A DNA stretch of 23,329 nucleotides from JBLHLB01 sp047618505 (GCA_047618505.1 JBLHLB010000023.1:1-23329); one strand, 5' to 3'. Shown: positions 8,919 to 16,048, numbered from the stretch's first letter. The notes: generated by a model from the sequence alone, not told the origin. Translations and numbers: made by a program.

Positions 8919-10192
8919 GTAGCGCAACCCAAAAGGACCCTAGCCCCCAAACCGGAGAGCACTCCGTGAGCGGATACGACGTTGCGCGCGTGCGCGCCGA
9001 CTTCCCCGTCCTGCACCAAGAGATCAAGGGCAAGCCCTTGGTCTACCTCGATAACGCGGCAACGGCTCAGAAGCCGACCGCCGTGATCGATGCCATGGGG
9101 AACCACGACCGCCGGGATAACGCCAACGTGCACCGCGGCGTGCACACGCTTTCCATGCGTTCGACGAACTCCTACGAAGGAGCGCGCAAAACGATGCAGC
9201 GCTTCATCGGTGCGGCCACGACAGAGGAGGTCATCTTCACGCGTGGCACAACCGAGGGCATCAACCTCGTAGCCCAGAGCTGGGGGCGTGCAAACTTGAA
9301 GCCTGGCGACGAAGTGCTCGTCAGCCAAATGGAGCACCACTCCAACATCGTCCCTTGGCAGATGGTCTGCGCCGAGATGGGAGCCACGGTGCGCATGTTG
9401 CCCATCGATGACGCAGGTTGCCTGTGTCTGGATCAACTGCCGGAGCTGCTGACGGAGCGAACGCGCTTGGTCGCCGTTGGGCATGTATCCAACGCTCTCG
9501 GTACGATCAATCCGATCAAGGAAATCGTCGCCGCGGCCAAGGCCGTTGGAGCCCTGGTCCTTGTGGACGGAGCCCAGGCGACGCCACACCTCAGTGTCGA
9601 TGTTCAGGACCTGGGCTGCGACTTCTACGCACTCTCCGCCCACAAGATGTACGGCCCAACGGGTATCGGCGTCCTCTGGGGACGACGCGAGCTGTTGGAG
9701 GAAATGCCCCCCTGGCAAGGGGGCGGCGACATGATCCTGAGCGTTTCCTTCGACGAGACGACCTACAACCAACTGCCCTACAAATTCGAAGCGGGCACGC
9801 CGAGCATCACCGCGGCCATCGGCATGGGTGCGGCGGCGGAGTACCTGAGCGAGCTGGGACTAGAAAATATTGCGGCCCACGAACACGCGCTTCTGACCTA
9901 CGCCGCGCCGCGTCTCCAGGAGATCCCCGGGCTACGTCTGGTGGGCACTGCGGAGCATAAGGCCGCCGTGATCTCCTTCCTGATCGAAGGGCTACACCCC
10001 CACGACATCGGCACCATCGTCGACGAGTACGGCGTGGCCATTCGCACGGGACACCACTGTGCACAGCCGGTAATGGACCGCTTCGGCATATCTTCGACGG
10101 CACGCGCCTCCTTTGGTCTCTACAACACCACGGCGGACGTTGATCGATTGATCGACGCCCTTAACGAAGTGCGCACGCTCTTCGGACTCTAG
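8915..10192 (+). CDS. sufS: SufS, group II cysteine desulfurase
   Basis: 425 residues, PLP-dependent and cytosolic. YLDNAATAQKP lies at 44-54, the cofactor-stacking His in QMEHHSN at 141, Asp218 in VLVDGAQA, the PLP lysine Lys244 in ALSAHKMYGPTG, and the persulfide-forming Cys382 in RTGHHCAQPVM. The RTGHHCAQP context is typical of SufS (group II) rather than IscS. It removes sulfur from L-cysteine and passes it to SufU. The N-terminus is about 15 residues longer than in many SufS proteins. It overlaps sufD by four bases and is followed by sufU after 18 bp. Confidence 0.97.
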   Translation: MSSATQKDPSPQTGEHSVSGYDVARVRADFPVLHQEIKGKPLVYLDNAATAQKPTAVIDAMGNHDRRDNANVHRGVHTLSMRSTNSYEGARKTMQRFIGAATTEEVIFTRGTTEGINLVAQSWGRANLKPGDEVLVSQMEHHSNIVPWQMVCAEMGATVRMLPIDDAGCLCLDQLPELLTERTRLVAVGHVSNALGTINPIKEIVAAAKAVGALVLVDGAQATPHLSVDVQDLGCDFYALSAHKMYGPTGIGVLWGRRELLEEMPPWQGGGDMILSVSFDETTYNQLPYKFEAGTPSITAAIGMGAAAEYLSELGLENIAAHEHALLTYAAPRLQEIPGLRLVGTAEHKAAVISFLIEGLHPHDIGTIVDEYGVAIRTGHHCAQPVMDRFGISSTARASFGLYNTTADVDRLIDALNEVRTLFGL

Positions 10193-10210
10193 GGATTCGA
10201 ATCTGACACC

Positions 10211-10678
10211 ATGAGCGATCTACGCGAGCTGTACCAGGAGGTCATCCTCCACCACGCCAAGACACCGCGCAACTACGGTGTGCTTGAGGGCGCGAACCGT
10301 GTCGCCGACGGGCACAACCCGCTCTGTGGGGATCGTCTGCACCTGACGCTTTTGACCGAAGACGGCATCGTCAAGGACCTACGCTTCGGTGGAGATGGTT
10401 GTGCGATCTCAACCGCATCGGCTTCCATCATGACCGATACAATCAAGGACAAGCCGATCGAGGAAGCCCAGGCCCTGCTGGCCAGTTTCCACGCCCTGGT
10501 GTCCGGGGGCGACGCTCCCGAAGACGCCGTTGAGCTTTCCTCCAAGCTCCAAGTCTTCGCCGGAGTACGCGAGTTCCCCGCCCGCGTGAAGTGCGCAATG
10601 CTCGCTTGGCGAACCCTTGAAGCTGCCCTTTCTCAACCCGAGGGATCCATCGATCCCTCTTCGATCACCACCGAGTGA
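10211..10678 (+). CDS. sufU: SufU, zinc-dependent sulfur acceptor for SufS
   Basis: 155 residues. The family start MSDLRELYQEVILHHAKTPRN is followed by the zinc ligands Cys39 and Asp41 (NPLCGD), Cys64 (GDGCAIS) and Cys128 (RVKCAML). These match Cys41, Asp43, Cys66 and Cys128 of B. subtilis SufU. The insertion between Cys64 and Cys128 and the missing IscU His mark it as SufU, which takes the persulfide from SufS. Near its 3' end GAGGGATC (10640-10647) can pair with GATCCCTC (10652-10659) around a CATC loop, a possible RNA hairpin inside the coding end. The operon has no sufE. Confidence 0.96.
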   Translation: MSDLRELYQEVILHHAKTPRNYGVLEGANRVADGHNPLCGDRLHLTLLTEDGIVKDLRFGGDGCAISTASASIMTDTIKDKPIEEAQALLASFHALVSGGDAPEDAVELSSKLQVFAGVREFPARVKCAMLAWRTLEAALSQPEGSIDPSSITTE

Positions 10679-10721
10679 GCCTCACCCCGCGGCCTCCTCG
10701 GCCCCTACCGGAACCAACACC

Positions 10722-11267
10722 GTGACCACGAACGACCCGACCAAGTCAGCCCAGGACGAGACCAACCGCCCCGGATCCTTCAACGGACCCAACCCGGCCA
10801 CCTCGACGGGATCCCACACGAGCCCGCTGCCGAGTCGCGAATCGACTGTGCCACCGCCCGCGGCGGCGGCAACCGATATGTCCTCCAGCGCGGGGTCGCC
10901 TGAGGGCGGGGATAGCAGTCCTCCGAACCCCGCCAGCGAACTGCGCGCACTGGACCCCGCCATGGATTCGATCCAGGCCGCGGTGTTCCAGGTTCTACGC
11001 ACGGTCTACGACCCGGAGATCCCCGTGGACATCTTCGAGCTGGGATTGATCTACGGCGTCGATGTGGAGCCCGAGGGCAAAGTGAAGGTCACCATGACTC
11101 TCACCTCCCCGACTTGCCCCGCGGCCCAAAGCCTGCCCGCCGAAGTCGAACAGAAGGTCCGCGGCATCGCCGCCGTCACCGACTACCAATTCGAGCTCAC
11201 CTGGGAGCCCACCTGGAACCCTGAGATGATGAGCGAGGCTGCCAAGCTAAGCCTGGGCATGATGTAG
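10722..11267 (+). CDS. sufT: SufT-like DUF59 (MIP18-type) protein
   Basis: The C-terminal ~100 residues are a DUF59 domain: VFQVLRTVYDPEIPVDIFELGLIYGV followed by MTLTSPTCPAAQSLP with the conserved Cys132. This family assists maturation of Fe-S proteins and often closes suf operons. I chose the GTG at 10722, 43 bp after sufU, giving 181 residues. Only a weak GGAA precedes it. Codons upstream stay open into sufU, and internal ATGs at 10878 and 10963 are possible. The ATG at 10963 would leave just the DUF59 domain. The stretch between is Pro/Ser/Thr-rich and probably disordered. The domain call is firm; the start is not. Confidence 0.85.
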   Translation: MTTNDPTKSAQDETNRPGSFNGPNPATSTGSHTSPLPSRESTVPPPAAAATDMSSSAGSPEGGDSSPPNPASELRALDPAMDSIQAAVFQVLRTVYDPEIPVDIFELGLIYGVDVEPEGKVKVTMTLTSPTCPAAQSLPAEVEQKVRGIAAVTDYQFELTWEPTWNPEMMSEAAKLSLGMM

Positions 11268-11327
11268 CTCGCCTGAAGGCGCCATGCAGTTTGAACGCGC
11301 CACACGGTGCGGGATTCCCAATAGGCT

Positions 11328-11348
11328 GTACGGAACCTGGGTCCGTAC
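11328..11348 (+). terminator. Hairpin after the suf operon
   Basis: GTACGGA (11328-11334) pairs perfectly with TCCGTAC (11342-11348) around a 7-nt loop, 60 bp after the sufT stop and just before the convergent VOC pseudogene. A smaller CGCC/GGCG stem (11270-11281) lies right after the sufT stop. No T-run is present, so the terminator role is tentative. Confidence 0.4.
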
Positions 11349-11354
11349 CGTCGA

Positions 11355-11783
11355 TTAGGAATCGCTCTCGGAGTGCAGGGCGATGCGGTTGCCTTCGCTG
11401 TCGATGACGATGGCGCGGAACCCGTGGGGTCCTAGCAGTCCGTTGAAAAACAGCAGCTTCTCGGTTGGTCTCCACAAATTGCCTGGCAAGGCGTCGGGTT
11501 CTCCGCGTAGCTGTACCTACACGGGTGGTTCCGACAACGCAGCCAGGCGATTTGTGGGGGCCGAGCGAGGAGTTGCTGTTTTTCAACGGGCTGCTAGGGA
11601 TGTGACATCGTCAATCACCTTGCCGCCGAGTTCTTGGGTCTTGGTAACAGCCTCGCGGATACGGCCGTCCACATTGAAGTAGACGAGTAGCCCCTTAGAA
11701 GCGGTGACCTCGTCGGCGCCCGGAACGAGGCAACCGCCGTTGCCATCTTTGTGCTCGAGAACCGAGAAGTCGATCTCCCCCAC
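11355..11783 (-). pseudogene. VOC/glyoxalase-family C-terminal fragment, split by an insertion
   Basis: The upstream half reads VGEIDFSVLEHKDGNGG, LLVYFNVDGRIREAV and LGGKVIDDVTSL. It then runs into a 158-bp element that gives a stop at 11583-11585. Beyond the element, in the same frame, it continues GPHGFRAIVIDSEGNRIALHS to a TAA at 11355-11357. Removing the element and one CTAG copy restores DDVTSLGPHGF exactly, the usual end of a VOC-domain protein (about 89 codons remain). The N-terminal half of a normal VOC protein is not found in the ~200 bp upstream (11784-11989), where I see no gene. The locus therefore seems both truncated and interrupted. It is the last member of the minus-strand run after the formylglycine-generating enzyme. 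Confidence 0.82.
11436..11593. mobile_element. 158-bp palindromic MITE-like element with CTAG target duplication
   Basis: Both ends are CAGYCCGTTGAAAAACAGC in inverted orientation (11436 inward and 11593 inward). The complementarity continues for about 52 bp per arm with eight mismatches, and the centre contains a further short palindrome near GTAGCTGTACCTAC, so nearly the whole element folds on itself. CTAG flanks it on both sides (11432-11435 and 11594-11597). It encodes no transposase. The exact repair of the VOC frame on excision fixes the boundaries. A 4-bp CTAG duplication is of the YTAR kind made by IS5-group transposases, but the parent element is not identified here. Confidence 0.85.
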
Positions 11784-11989
11784 CCTCGCAGGATCGACTC
11801 CGCAGGGGAGAACTCCGCTGCTGCAGGGTCAAGTCGACATCCTGGGAGTAGGTGTCTTCACCGTGGCTGCTCACTCCCCCCGCTTCGATCACACTGTTTC
11901 CCTTAGAGAATTCGTCCCGCCCCGAGTCTCCGAGTCTAGCGAGGTCGTGGAATGAATCCGTGCCGCAGGTCATCGACAGCAGCGCCCCC

Positions 11990-13048
11990 CTACTGGGAGT
12001 CCCGGCCGCTAGAGACGCAGCGGAATCCAAGGTGGGTCATGCCGGTGTCGGGGGGGGTGCCCATCTTGGCCGTGGGGCGGTAGCTAGAGCAGTAGGAGGA
12101 GTTGCACAGGAAGGACCCGCCCTTCTGGACGCGCGAGTCCTTGGCGAAGGGATGGCGCGGGTCTTGGGTGAACGCCGGACCCTCGGGATTGATACAGCAG
12201 GTCTCGCCCTGCAGGGCATCCACACGGGCTGCATACTCCCCCGGGTTGAACTGGTCGGCGGTCCATTCCCAGACATTGCCGGCCATGTCGAAGAGACCCA
12301 GATCACTCGCAGGGAAGGAACGTACGGGGGCGCTGCTTTCGAACCCGTCCTCCGCACTGTTCTCGTTGGGGAATTGTCCCTGCCAAATGTTCGCCATGTG
12401 GCGCCCCTCCGGCGTCAGCTCGTCACCCCACATCAAGGCATGTTCGTTGTGCCCGAAGCGTGCCGCATGCTCCCACTCCGCCTCCGTCGGTAAGCGCTTG
12501 CCGGCCCACTCGGCATAGGCCACGGCATCAAACCACGACACGTGCACAACGGGGTAGTCATCCTTGCCCTCGATCGAACTCCCCGGACCTTCGGGGGCGC
12601 GCCAAAAGGCGTCCGGTGTCCAGGTCCACCACTGCGTGTAGTCGCGCAGATCCACCGCATAGGACGGAGGCTTGAAGACCAGAGAGCCGGGCACGAGTAA
12701 ACCTTCCGGCGGCTCCGGCGTACCCGGCGGAAGTTGTTCCTGCATGTCCTCCCACTTCGGGACTATCTCCGCAGTCGTGCGGTATCCCGTCGCGTCCACG
12801 AAGACGCGAAACTGTGCATTGGTTACTTCGGTCACGTCCATCCAGAATCCATCGACTCGCACTTGGTGGGCGGGTCGTTCGTCAAAACGGCCATCGTCGC
12901 CGTCCCAACCCATGGTGAATTCCCCACCTTCGATCCAAATCATGCCCGCGTGCGACTCAGGCTCAGGCTCAACTTCGGCACAGGCAAGGGAGAGCAGGCC
13001 AACCGCGCTCAACACTAAAAAGGCTCGGGGATGAATGTGTTGTTTCAT
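11990..13048 (-). CDS. Formylglycine-generating enzyme family lipoprotein (SUMF1-like)
   Basis: 352 residues with a lipoprotein signal (LLSLAC, lipidated Cys23), so it is exported. The FGE/SUMF1 domain runs from about residue 36: MIWIEGGEFTMGWDGDDGRFDERPAHQV, VTEVTNAQFRVFVDATGY, KRLPTEAEWEHAARFG, LFDMAGNVWEWTADQF and the C-terminal LGFRCV. GGSFLCNSSYCSSYRP holds Cys315 and Cys320, equivalent to catalytic Cys336/Cys341 of human SUMF1. Many bacterial members lack this pair, so a real formylglycine-generating activity on sulfatase cysteines is plausible. Its start overlaps the GNAT-VOC stop (ATGA). Confidence 0.9.
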   Translation of the reverse strand: MKQHIHPRAFLVLSAVGLLSLACAEVEPEPESHAGMIWIEGGEFTMGWDGDDGRFDERPAHQVRVDGFWMDVTEVTNAQFRVFVDATGYRTTAEIVPKWEDMQEQLPPGTPEPPEGLLVPGSLVFKPPSYAVDLRDYTQWWTWTPDAFWRAPEGPGSSIEGKDDYPVVHVSWFDAVAYAEWAGKRLPTEAEWEHAARFGHNEHALMWGDELTPEGRHMANIWQGQFPNENSAEDGFESSAPVRSFPASDLGLFDMAGNVWEWTADQFNPGEYAARVDALQGETCCINPEGPAFTQDPRHPFAKDSRVQKGGSFLCNSSYCSSYRPTAKMGTPPDTGMTHLGFRCVSSGRDSQ

Positions 13049-13995
13049 GACTGCATCAGCTCGAGACGGTTGCCAAAGGGATCTAGGATAAAGCAGCGGG
13101 ATACGCCGGGCAGATTGGCGTCGCGCATCACTTCTAATCCAGCGGATTGAGTGCGTGAGATGAGAACTTCGAGGTCGTCGACTAGGAAAGCGGAGTGAGT
13201 CTTCTTCGAGCCACGATATCCGTCCTCAAGACTCAAGTGAATACGCGTGGCCCCAGCTTCGAACCACATGCCGCCATTCTTCCTGAGGGAGGCGGGCTTC
13301 TTGCGCTCGGGCAGCCCCAGAATGCCGCCGTAGAAGGAGCGCGCCAGCTCGGCCCCATCGGCGCTCATGATCACGTTGATATGGTGAATGGCACGGGGCA
13401 CTCCGCTGGGAAAGCCCATGGTCTGGTGTTGCTCCCAGGCTTCGCGCGTAAGGACAAAGAGCCGGCCCTCGCGCTCCTGGAGACCCCAGTCAGGCAGAAG
13501 GTCCGCCCCGTAGGTGAAGGTGATGAAGTGTTCGAATCCCAGGCGCTTTGCGACCGCCTGGGAAGGCTCGTTCCCCGCCAAGCAGGTCGAGATCAGGCGC
13601 GGGCGACCCAGCACTTCGAACCCATAGTTCACCAGGGCTTGGGCAGATTCCGTGGCGTACCCGCGCCCCCAGCGATCGCGGCGTAGACGCCAACCAACCT
13701 CGGTATCGTTCACGAAGGTGCGATCTAGCTTCAGCATCACGAAGCCAACAACCACTCCGCTCCGCTCCAGCAGAGCGTGAATCCCAAGGGGCATAGCATC
13801 CGCCTGTTGCGCGATGCGCTTGAGGAACCACTCCTCGTTAGCGGCACGGTCAGTGGAGGTGCCGGGCAGGAACCGCATGACCTCGGGATCCTCATTCAGA
13901 TCCTGCCAAGCGTCGAAGTGCATCGGCGCTAGGGGGTGCATCTCCAGGCGCTCCGTCGTCAGGAACACCTCCGGGGCAGACTCGTGGGAACTCAT
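13045..13995 (-). CDS. GNAT acetyltransferase fused to a VOC/glyoxalase domain
   Basis: 316 residues in two parts. Residues 1-185 are a GNAT domain of the ribosomal-protein-acetyltransferase (RimJ-like) type: TTERLEMHPLAPMHFDAW, the acetyl-CoA motif RDRWGRGYATESAQALVNYGF (107-127) and NEPSQAVAKRLGFE. Residues 201-316 are a VOC domain: RAIHHINVIMSADGAELARSFYGGILGLPE, then TRIHLSLEDGYRG and FILDPFGNRLEL, with possible metal ligands His204/205, His253 and Glu312. The substrate is unknown. The fusion could be a two-step small-molecule modifier. The gene starts 17 bp after the DinB-like gene and overlaps the FGE start. There is no Shine-Dalgarno sequence; the bases before ATG are CCACCTCCC. Confidence 0.88.
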   Translation of the reverse strand: MSSHESAPEVFLTTERLEMHPLAPMHFDAWQDLNEDPEVMRFLPGTSTDRAANEEWFLKRIAQQADAMPLGIHALLERSGVVVGFVMLKLDRTFVNDTEVGWRLRRDRWGRGYATESAQALVNYGFEVLGRPRLISTCLAGNEPSQAVAKRLGFEHFITFTYGADLLPDWGLQEREGRLFVLTREAWEQHQTMGFPSGVPRAIHHINVIMSADGAELARSFYGGILGLPERKKPASLRKNGGMWFEAGATRIHLSLEDGYRGSKKTHSAFLVDDLEVLISRTQSAGLEVMRDANLPGVSRCFILDPFGNRLELMQS

Positions 13996-14012
13996 GGGAG
14001 GTGGGCGCTGAT

Positions 14013-14528
14013 CTAGGCCTTAGCCATCAGGTCGTCGAGCTGCAGGCTGTGCCTAATTGGGTGCATCACCGCATGCTCAAACATGGCGTCCACGCAGTAG
14101 ACCACTTTCCAAGGGGCCTCGCCGGTGCGGTGGTAGAACTCCTTCTCTGTCGCTCCACGGAAGGTGACCCGGTAGGCATGCAGGAGCTCGTCCAGGAACG
14201 CCTGCGCCCCCGCCTCCACGGGACCAACCGAGCTTGGGTCAACCGCAGGGTCCGGAATCGGCGGATCGGGCAGGGCCGGCGGAACGATTTCCAGCATGGC
14301 GCAGAGGCCACCGAAGTATCCACGGGCCGCACGCAGCATGTGAAAGAGGAGCGCTTCCATGGATGCGTAGGCACGATCATCTGTCTTCGGGAGCGACACG
14401 CCCACGGCCTTCGCCCGCTTCCAAGACGCGAGGAAAGAGCGCAAGTTCTCCTCGTGCAACCTCACAAGGGTTCGCGCTCCACCATGAGACCAATCCTCGG
14501 CCGAGCCGTATTTCAATTCATTGTCCAT
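14013..14528 (-). CDS. DinB/YfiT-like putative metal-dependent protein
   Basis: 171 residues, mostly helical. The pattern MEALLFHMLRAARGYFGG (His63) in the second helix and a C-terminal EHAVMHPIRHSLQL (His152, His156, His160) fit the DinB superfamily, in which one early His and a later His-x3-His bind a metal. Such proteins act in thiol-dependent transfer or detoxification, but the substrate here is unknown. It is the first gene of the minus-strand run that continues with the GNAT-VOC fusion. A bacillithiol link is conceivable, given the bacilliredoxin in the window, but is only inference. Confidence 0.68.
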   Translation of the reverse strand: MDNELKYGSAEDWSHGGARTLVRLHEENLRSFLASWKRAKAVGVSLPKTDDRAYASMEALLFHMLRAARGYFGGLCAMLEIVPPALPDPPIPDPAVDPSSVGPVEAGAQAFLDELLHAYRVTFRGATEKEFYHRTGEAPWKVVYCVDAMFEHAVMHPIRHSLQLDDLMAKA

Positions 14529-14560
14529 GGCGACAATTTACCGCGCTGCCGCCGCTCCGA

Positions 14561-14589
14561 CTAGGCCGCATTCTTCAACGGACTGCTAG
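14561..14589. mobile_element. Solo end of the MITE-like family between CTAG sites
   Basis: TTCAACGGACTG (14574-14585) is identical to the outer 12 bp of the element at 11436 (reverse complement). It is followed by CTAG (14586-14589), and another CTAG lies 21 bp to the left (14561-14564). Only one end is present. It may be a deletion remnant or the end of a related element. It lies just upstream of the DinB-like gene. Confidence 0.5.
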
Positions 14590-14639
14590 TGCGAAGACAG
14601 CGTCCTTTGGTGCCAGGGAAAATTTTGAATCCCTCTCCC

Positions 14640-14724
14640 AGGGGCCAACGCAGTCTTTTTGCCAACGCAGTCCTTAAGCCAACGCTGCCCTTAAGCCAAC
14701 GCTGCCCTTAAGCCAACGCAGTCC
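14640..14724. repeat. Five 17-bp tandem repeats grown from the csaA 3' end
   Basis: The units are 14640-14656, 14657-14673, 14674-14690, 14691-14707 and 14708-14724. The consensus is TTAAGCCAACGCNGYCC and the third and fourth units are identical. The last unit (14708-14724) is the coding end of csaA with its TAA stop, so the others are tandem copies of a gene end carrying the stop codon. No function is evident. Outer units have diverged, and TTAA has become TTTT or AGGG. Confidence 0.9.
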
Positions 14725-15046
14725 CCAGGGGGACTTCTCGCTCCGGCGCGCACAGAACCACATGCCCGTCGTCGTCGTGGAAACCCGTCACAAGGCACTC
14801 CGACATGATCGACCCGATTTGCTTCGGCGGAAAATTGACCACCGCTACCACCAGGCGCCCCACAAGGTCTTCCGCACTGTAGTTCTCAGTGATCTGTGCG
14901 CTGGACTTGCGAATGCCAAGGTCGCCGCCGAAGTCCACGCTTAGTACGTAGGCCGGGCGACGTGCTTCGGGCAAGGGGATAGCGTCCAGCACTCTCCCAA
15001 CGCGCAGGTCGACTTTCTCAAACTCATCCCAGGTGATCGTGGTCAT
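14708..15046 (-). CDS. csaA: CsaA-like tRNA-binding domain protein
   Basis: 112 residues, the normal size for CsaA. It consists entirely of an EMAP/tRNA-binding OB-fold domain: FEKVDLRVGRVLDA, VLSVDFGGDLGIRKSSAQITENY, GRLVVAVVNFPPKQIGSIMSECLVTGF and the ending HVVLCAPEREVPLG. CsaA was described as a secretion-associated chaperone in Bacillus, and its fold binds tRNA. The start has AAGGA four bases upstream, one of the few Shine-Dalgarno-like sites in the window. It follows the VLRF1-like gene by 28 bp on the same strand. Its 3' end has been amplified as a 17-bp tandem repeat. Confidence 0.93.
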   Translation of the reverse strand: MTTITWDEFEKVDLRVGRVLDAIPLPEARRPAYVLSVDFGGDLGIRKSSAQITENYSAEDLVGRLVVAVVNFPPKQIGSIMSECLVTGFHDDDGHVVLCAPEREVPLGTALA

Positions 15047-15074
15047 AGCATCCTTGGATCGACAGGCGGAAAGG

Positions 15075-15713
15075 TCAGTTCGCTACTTCGAGACGACCAT
15101 AACACAGACCGCGATAGATGCGCATCAATACGTCTGTCGTCGGACGTGGTATGTCCCTCGGAATCTTAACCAACGGACCATCCTTGGGAAAAGGTGGCGT
15201 AATTGATGCCTCAAACATGCTCGGCCAGAGTCGAACCGGCGCGCTGTAGTAGATCGTCTTTGCTTCCCCGAACTCCTCCTCCCACTCCACCAGTTTCTCA
15301 ACGGTCTCTTCGATCAATCGTTTTGCGTTCTGCAATCGGAGCCGTGATCCATATCTAGATTTGCCCTTACTAGCCAAGTGCGTGGCCTGAGAATGCCCTT
15401 TTCCGCGCACGACGTAGCGTTTGAAGCTCTTTGTGGCGAGAGGTTCTTCGTCATCAAAGACAGCAAGAGATGTGGCACCCGCCTGCATCAGGATGACCAA
15501 GTGTCGAGGCAATTTTTCGGGCAAGTCGCATAGGTAGTCGTCAATAGAGCGACAACCTTCCGCGATCGGCAACACCAAGGGCGGAGTGCAACGCAGTCCC
15601 TCCCCCTCAAAGAACCTCCCTCCTGGTTCCAGGGTGAAGCCCCGCTCCTGTAATCCATAGAGAAAGCTCTCAGCCTCACTCCAGTGGTAGGTTTGCGATT
15701 CGGCGGATGACAT
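15075..15713 (-). CDS. Vms1-like release-factor (VLRF1) domain protein, putative peptidyl-tRNA hydrolase
   Basis: I start at the ATG at 15713 (MSSAESQTYHW), giving 212 residues. A longer frame to 15980 adds 89 non-conserved, Arg/Pro-rich codons. Residues 70-205 resemble the eRF1-like catalytic domain of yeast Vms1 and human ANKZF1: a strand VILMQAGATSLAVFD, then KSFKRYVVRGKGHSQATH (95-112), GSRLRLQNAKRL, a helix ending VEWEEEF, YYSAPVR, and IPRDIPRPTTDVLMRIY. In Vms1/ANKZF1 the R-x-K-x-G-x-x-Q region holds the catalytic glutamine; here that would be Gln109. These enzymes release nascent chains from peptidyl-tRNA on stalled ribosomes. The zinc finger, ankyrin and VCP-binding parts are absent. 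Adjacent csaA also binds tRNA. The assignment rests on remembered motifs, not a search. Confidence 0.68.
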   Translation of the reverse strand: MSSAESQTYHWSEAESFLYGLQERGFTLEPGGRFFEGEGLRCTPPLVLPIAEGCRSIDDYLCDLPEKLPRHLVILMQAGATSLAVFDDEEPLATKSFKRYVVRGKGHSQATHLASKGKSRYGSRLRLQNAKRLIEETVEKLVEWEEEFGEAKTIYYSAPVRLWPSMFEASITPPFPKDGPLVKIPRDIPRPTTDVLMRIYRGLCYGRLEVAN

Positions 15714-16048
15714 GGGAGGGGGCGACGGGATGCCTTGGGAATGCGTCCATCTCGGACAATACAGTAGACCCAGGCCGGCCTGGAAAGAAGTGCAGGAGCC
15801 GAACGGTCGGGGGACCTTTCTGCCTGGCTGGATGCGAGGGCACCGGGCACAGTCGATTCGAGCTCGCTCCGGCGCGCGCATGGGCCCGGCAGGTGGCACG
15901 GGGGCTCGCCCCGATTCCCCATGCCGCTCCTCGTTGATTCCCCTCGCGTCCGACTCCGTGCGGGGGAAAGACAGGAGCAACCCCGCTTGGGTGTCAGTTC
16001 AACCGCTGGAATCTCACGTCCTAGCGGTCCGCTACCCCACGGCGACGC
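15714..16048. other. 335-bp stretch without a supported gene
   Basis: This lies between the sulfotransferase stop and the VLRF1-like start, both on the minus strand. The open frames crossing it look like chance frames in GC-rich DNA. The only structure noted is a short palindrome, TAGCGG-T-CCGCTA (16022-16034), close to the sulfotransferase stop. It probably also holds the promoter of the VLRF1-csaA pair, but no clear boxes are visible. Confidence 0.5.

Noticed and set aside
11695..12030. A 111-codon minus-strand frame between the FGE gene and the VOC fragment
   Set aside because: It overlaps the VOC fragment in another frame, has no recognisable domain, and does not supply the missing VOC N-terminus.
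14640..14724. A possible CRISPR array
   Set aside because: The 17-bp units are contiguous, without spacers, and derive from the csaA 3' end.
15714..15980. An 89-codon upstream extension of the VLRF1-like gene
   Set aside because: The added residues are Arg/Pro-rich without pattern, and the ATG at 15713 begins a more protein-like N-terminus.
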